Positions 3,763 to 5,017 of a stretch of DNA of 5,017 nucleotides are shown here, in pieces. The notes under the pieces were generated by a model. It had not been told where the DNA came from. It did no database searches and worked only from the letters and a program-made list of their open reading frames with translations. The stretch spans positions 1-5,017 of the forward strand of contig JAIJJM010000203.1 of the NCBI GenBank assembly GCA_022728415.1. The letters are read 5' to 3'. Source of the stretch: Collinsella sp. (lineage in GTDB: Bacteria; Actinomycetota; Coriobacteriia; Coriobacteriales; Coriobacteriaceae). The stretch's first letter is position 1. Every line of letters begins with the position of its first letter. The position numbers and the translations under genes were made by a program.

Positions 3763-3833
3763 GGCGATTACTCCAAACGGATTGGAAGCGGCCTGCAAAA
3801 CCGTGGGAACGGGTTCGACTCCCGTATTCGCCT
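3763..3833 (+). tRNA. tRNA-Cys (GCA)
   Basis: Acceptor GGCGATT (3763-3769) pairs with 3826-3832 except one T-T mismatch. D stem TCCA/TGGA; anticodon loop CTGCAAA with GCA at 3795-3797; the stem has a C-A mismatch next to the loop. T arm ACGGG/CCCGT with loop TTCGACT. Discriminator U73 is the main CysRS determinant. Position 8 is A rather than U. Somewhat loose overall but identity is clear. Confidence 0.88.
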
Positions 3834-3910
3834 CTCAGCGGCAGCAATATTCGTTTCGATTTCTTCCTCTACACTCGACACGATAGTTGTACCGGACATA
3901 CAGGGAATCA

Positions 3911-3939
3911 GGCGTCACCCAAGCCGCGAAAACGACGCC
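3911..3939 (+). repeat. inverted repeat ending 2 nt before tRNA-Arg(CCG)
   Basis: GGCGTC (3911-3916) and GACGCC (3934-3939), loop 17 nt. The upstream part of this spacer (3834-3910) is relatively A/T-rich and shows nothing I recognise. Confidence 0.45.
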
Positions 3940-3941
3940 AC

Positions 3942-4014
3942 GCCCTTGTAGCTCAGTGGATAGAGCGTCCGTCTCCGGAGCGGAAGGTCACGAGTCCGAT
4001 TCTCGTTGAGGGCA
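3942..4014 (+). tRNA. tRNA-Arg (CCG)
   Basis: Acceptor GCCCTTG (3942-3948) pairs with TGAGGGC (4007-4013), two wobble pairs. D stem GCTC/GAGC; anticodon stem TCCGT/GCGGA with loop CTCCGGA, anticodon CCG at 3975-3977, reading CGG. T arm ACGAG/CTCGT with loop TCCGATT (C55). Discriminator A. Shares its 5' acceptor strand with both other Arg tRNAs here, suggesting duplication and anticodon divergence. Confidence 0.93.
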
Positions 4015-4080
4015 CGCACGAAACTCCGCCAATCATAATGCGTGGAGTCATTCCTCTTCTCTTCTCTCTCACGCCGTCGC

Positions 4081-4108
4081 GCCTCGTACGGCTCGTGCAT
4101 CACGAGGC
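4081..4108 (+). repeat. inverted repeat ending 3 nt before tRNA-Arg(CCT)
   Basis: GCCTCGT (4081-4087) and ACGAGGC (4102-4108), 7 bp with a 14-nt loop; the tRNA starts at 4112. Confidence 0.5.
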
Positions 4109-4111
4109 AAC

Positions 4112-4184
4112 GCCCTTGTAGCTCAACGGATAGAGCGCCGGTTTCCTAAACCGGGCGCAGCCGGTCCGACTCCGGCCTTGGGCA
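4112..4184 (+). tRNA. tRNA-Arg (CCT) with mismatched acceptor
   Basis: D stem GCTC/GAGC; perfect anticodon stem CCGGT/ACCGG with loop TTCCTAA, anticodon CCT at 4145-4147, reading AGG; T arm GCCGG/CCGGC with loop TCCGACT (C55). Discriminator A. The acceptor GCCCTTG (4112-4118) faces CTTGGGC (4177-4183), giving two adjacent T-T mismatches at pairs 5:68 and 6:67; the two sister Arg tRNAs have AA or GA there. It may be partly disabled, or tolerate the tandem U-U. Confidence 0.85.
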
Positions 4185-4189
4185 CTTTT

Positions 4190-4263
4190 GCCTTGTTAGC
4201 TCAGTCGGTTAGAGCGCGGAGCTCATAACTCCAAGGTCGTTGGTTCAAGCCCAACACGAGGCA
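4190..4263 (+). tRNA. tRNA (CAT), elongator Met or Ile2
   Basis: Starts 5 nt after the previous tRNA. Acceptor GCCTTGT (4190-4196) pairs with 4256-4262 (one U-G). D stem GCTC/GAGC, an elongator-type pyrimidine-purine 11:24 pair. Anticodon stem CGGAG/CTCCA (outer C-A mismatch), loop CTCATAA, CAT at 4224-4226. T arm GTTGG/CCAAC with loop TTCAAGC, a form common in Ile2 tRNAs. Discriminator A. Sequence alone does not decide between Met and lysidine-modified Ile (AUA). Confidence 0.9.
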
Positions 4264-4395
4264 CTAGGATACCGTCGTCAACGTCACCGCCTGTTCTCTC
4301 GATCCATGGGGAATGGGATGGAGCGATGGATGGCATTGCAGCCTTTTAGTCCTTTCAGCTTAGGCTAAGCCGTTCAGCGTCGGCATCCGATAATC

Positions 4396-4469
4396 GCATT
4401 GCTAGCTCAGTAGGCCAGAGCACCCTGCTCATAACGGGGAGGTCGTTGGTTCGATTCCAGCGCAATGCA
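4396..4469 (+). tRNA. tRNA (CAT), second elongator Met or Ile2
   Basis: Perfect acceptor GCATTGC (4396-4402) with GCAATGC (4462-4468). D stem GCTC/GAGC; anticodon stem CCCTG/CGGGG with loop CTCATAA, CAT at 4430-4432; T arm GTTGG/CCAGC with loop TTCGATT; discriminator A. Its acceptor and anticodon stem differ from the CAT tRNA at 4190, so the pair probably divides Met and Ile2 roles. The 132-nt spacer before it holds a 13-nt palindrome (GCTTAG/CTAAGC, 4358-4370). Confidence 0.9.
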
Positions 4470-4470
4470 C

Positions 4471-4517
4471 GAGTGCTGTATTTTGACGGTTCCCGCACTC
4501 AGTAAAAACGGAACCGT
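4471..4517 (+). repeat. two overlapping, mutually exclusive hairpins
   Basis: GAGTGC/GCACTC (4471-4476/4495-4500) and ACGGTTCC/GGAACCGT (4486-4493/4510-4517) interlock: the right arm of the first lies in the loop of the second. They can form a pseudoknot or switch. A third pair, GACCGG and CCGGTC, lies further down in the same spacer. Confidence 0.5.
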
Positions 4518-4600
4518 TGGAGTCCCGACCGGCCTCCGTCGTGATAAATCCCCGGTCAGGCGAACGCATGGGTCGTACGATCATGACGCGCAACCATGCG

Positions 4601-4671
4601 GGGCGTTGGTGTAATGGACAGCACGCCACCCCCTGTGGGTGGAGATCCGGGTTCGAATCCCGTGGCGTCCG
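4601..4671 (+). tRNA. tRNA-Gln (CTG)-like, anomalous loop
   Basis: D arm GTGT/GCAC resembles the Gln(TTG) gene here. Anticodon stem CCACC/GGTGG encloses CCCTGTG, nominal anticodon CTG at 4633-4635, but position 33 is C (not U) and 37 is U (not a purine). T arm CCGGG/CCCGT (outer C-U mismatch), loop TTCGAAT. Acceptor GGGCGTT pairs with GGCGTCC (three wobbles), leaving only one base at positions 8-9. Discriminator G fits Gln (or Asp, whose anticodon stem this one resembles). Probably an altered or decaying gene. Confidence 0.65.
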
Positions 4672-4675
4672 CTAG

Positions 4676-4715
4676 GGAATCCGCTTCCTGATACGATGTC
4701 CGCGGATTCCTGTTT
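4676..4715 (+). terminator. hairpin in Gln-Gly spacer
   Basis: GGAATCCGC (4676-4684) pairs perfectly with GCGGATTCC (4702-4710), 9 bp, 17-nt loop, followed by TGTTT and then the next tRNA at 4716. Looks like an intrinsic terminator by shape, yet sits 5 nt before a tRNA, so a leader/processing role is as likely. Confidence 0.45.
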
Positions 4716-4787
<72 letters not shown>

Positions 4788-4999
4788 CGATACGATTCCA
4801 TGCCAGTTGGGAGTTCCCGGCGGGATGTCATGACCATGCGATTCGTGTCCGATGATCCGCGCCTCCGTTTGTTCGACGGACACGCGGATATCGTCAGCGT
4901 CCATCAGCCTATGAGTGGCTGATGCGAACAGCCCCCTGTCGGAGGGGTCGACGCGAATCCGATAAAGCCTATCCGCCCAGTGCGGAAAAGGTTTCCTGC
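4788..4999. other. tail region with hairpins, no clear gene
   Basis: Inverted repeats are 4845-4852 with the complementary CGGACACG some 24 nt on, CATCAGCC/GGCTGATG (4902-4909/4917-4924, 7-nt loop), and a CCCCT/AGGGG hairpin after 4930. A 30-codon frame starts at ATG 4830 and ends at TGA 4920-4922 but lacks a ribosome-binding site and overlaps both hairpins, so I do not call it. Confidence 0.4.
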
Positions 5000-5017
5000 A
5001 GCGTGATCGATCACGCT
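5000..5017. repeat. perfect 18-nt palindrome at right edge
   Basis: AGCGTGATC followed directly by its complement GATCACGCT. It ends exactly at the window edge and may extend. A centre with no loop suggests a protein-binding site rather than an RNA hairpin. Confidence 0.6.

Noticed and set aside
2821..4121. Long plus- and minus-strand frames across the tRNA array (for example 2821-3699 and 3267-4121)
   Set aside because: Each crosses several well-folded tRNAs and hairpins and has no ribosome-binding site or third-position bias.
4483..4511. TTGACG as a -35 box before Gln(CTG)
   Set aside because: No -10-like hexamer at a workable spacing.
4830..4922. Thirty-codon frame after the last tRNA
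   Set aside because: No ribosome-binding site and it overlaps two inverted repeats.

Overview
The window looks like accessory DNA (phage, prophage or large plasmid) from a GC-rich bacterium. Its protein genes use G or C at most third codon positions. The tRNA details (U73 on tRNA-Thr, mostly no encoded CCA) would fit an actinomycete, possibly a Bifidobacterium-like host. That taxonomic guess is inference only. No capsid, integrase or replication gene lies in the window to settle the element type.

Layout. Positions 1-130 hold a cluster of GCATACC repeats with a 24-nt dyad, probably a protein-binding or origin-type site. Positions 165-1636 hold small, tightly packed, mostly unrecognised plus-strand genes. 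They are a 46-aa membrane peptide, a NERD/PD-(D/E)xK-like nuclease fragment split by a frameshift, a 61-aa protein, a 22-aa peptide that overlaps the next start, an unknown protein interrupted by a frameshift in a C5 run, and a 112-aa multi-pass membrane protein. The last gene ends inside the first tRNA.

From 1627 to 4787 there is essentially one thing: a plus-strand tRNA array. I fold 17 tRNAs, in order Trp(CCA), initiator-like Met(CAT), Gly(CCC), Lys(TTT), Phe(GAA), Arg(ACG), Thr(CGT), Ala(CGC), Ser(GCT), Gln(TTG), Cys(GCA), Arg(CCG), Arg(CCT), CAT, CAT, Gln(CTG)-like and Gly(TCC). No anticodon is repeated except CAT, which could serve fMet, Met and lysidine-Ile2. There are also three tRNA-like relics: a 69-nt degenerate cloverleaf near 1904, a structure near 3330 with perfect acceptor, D and T arms but no anticodon arm, and an acceptor-only Ser-like remnant near 3392. 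Many translated open frames in this half are antisense or frame shadows of tRNAs and are not genes.

The unusual parts are structural. Two tRNAs (Lys, Thr) carry an A54/U58 swap in the T loop, and three others carry C55. Several tRNAs have bulges or U-U mismatches. The spacers are dominated by inverted repeats, several of which end exactly 3 nt before a mature tRNA 5' end. The array may supply a self-sufficient tRNA set, for example against host tRNA cleavage or for codon supply, but that is inference. Single-base sequencing errors are a live alternative for the two frameshifts and the one-base tRNA anomalies.
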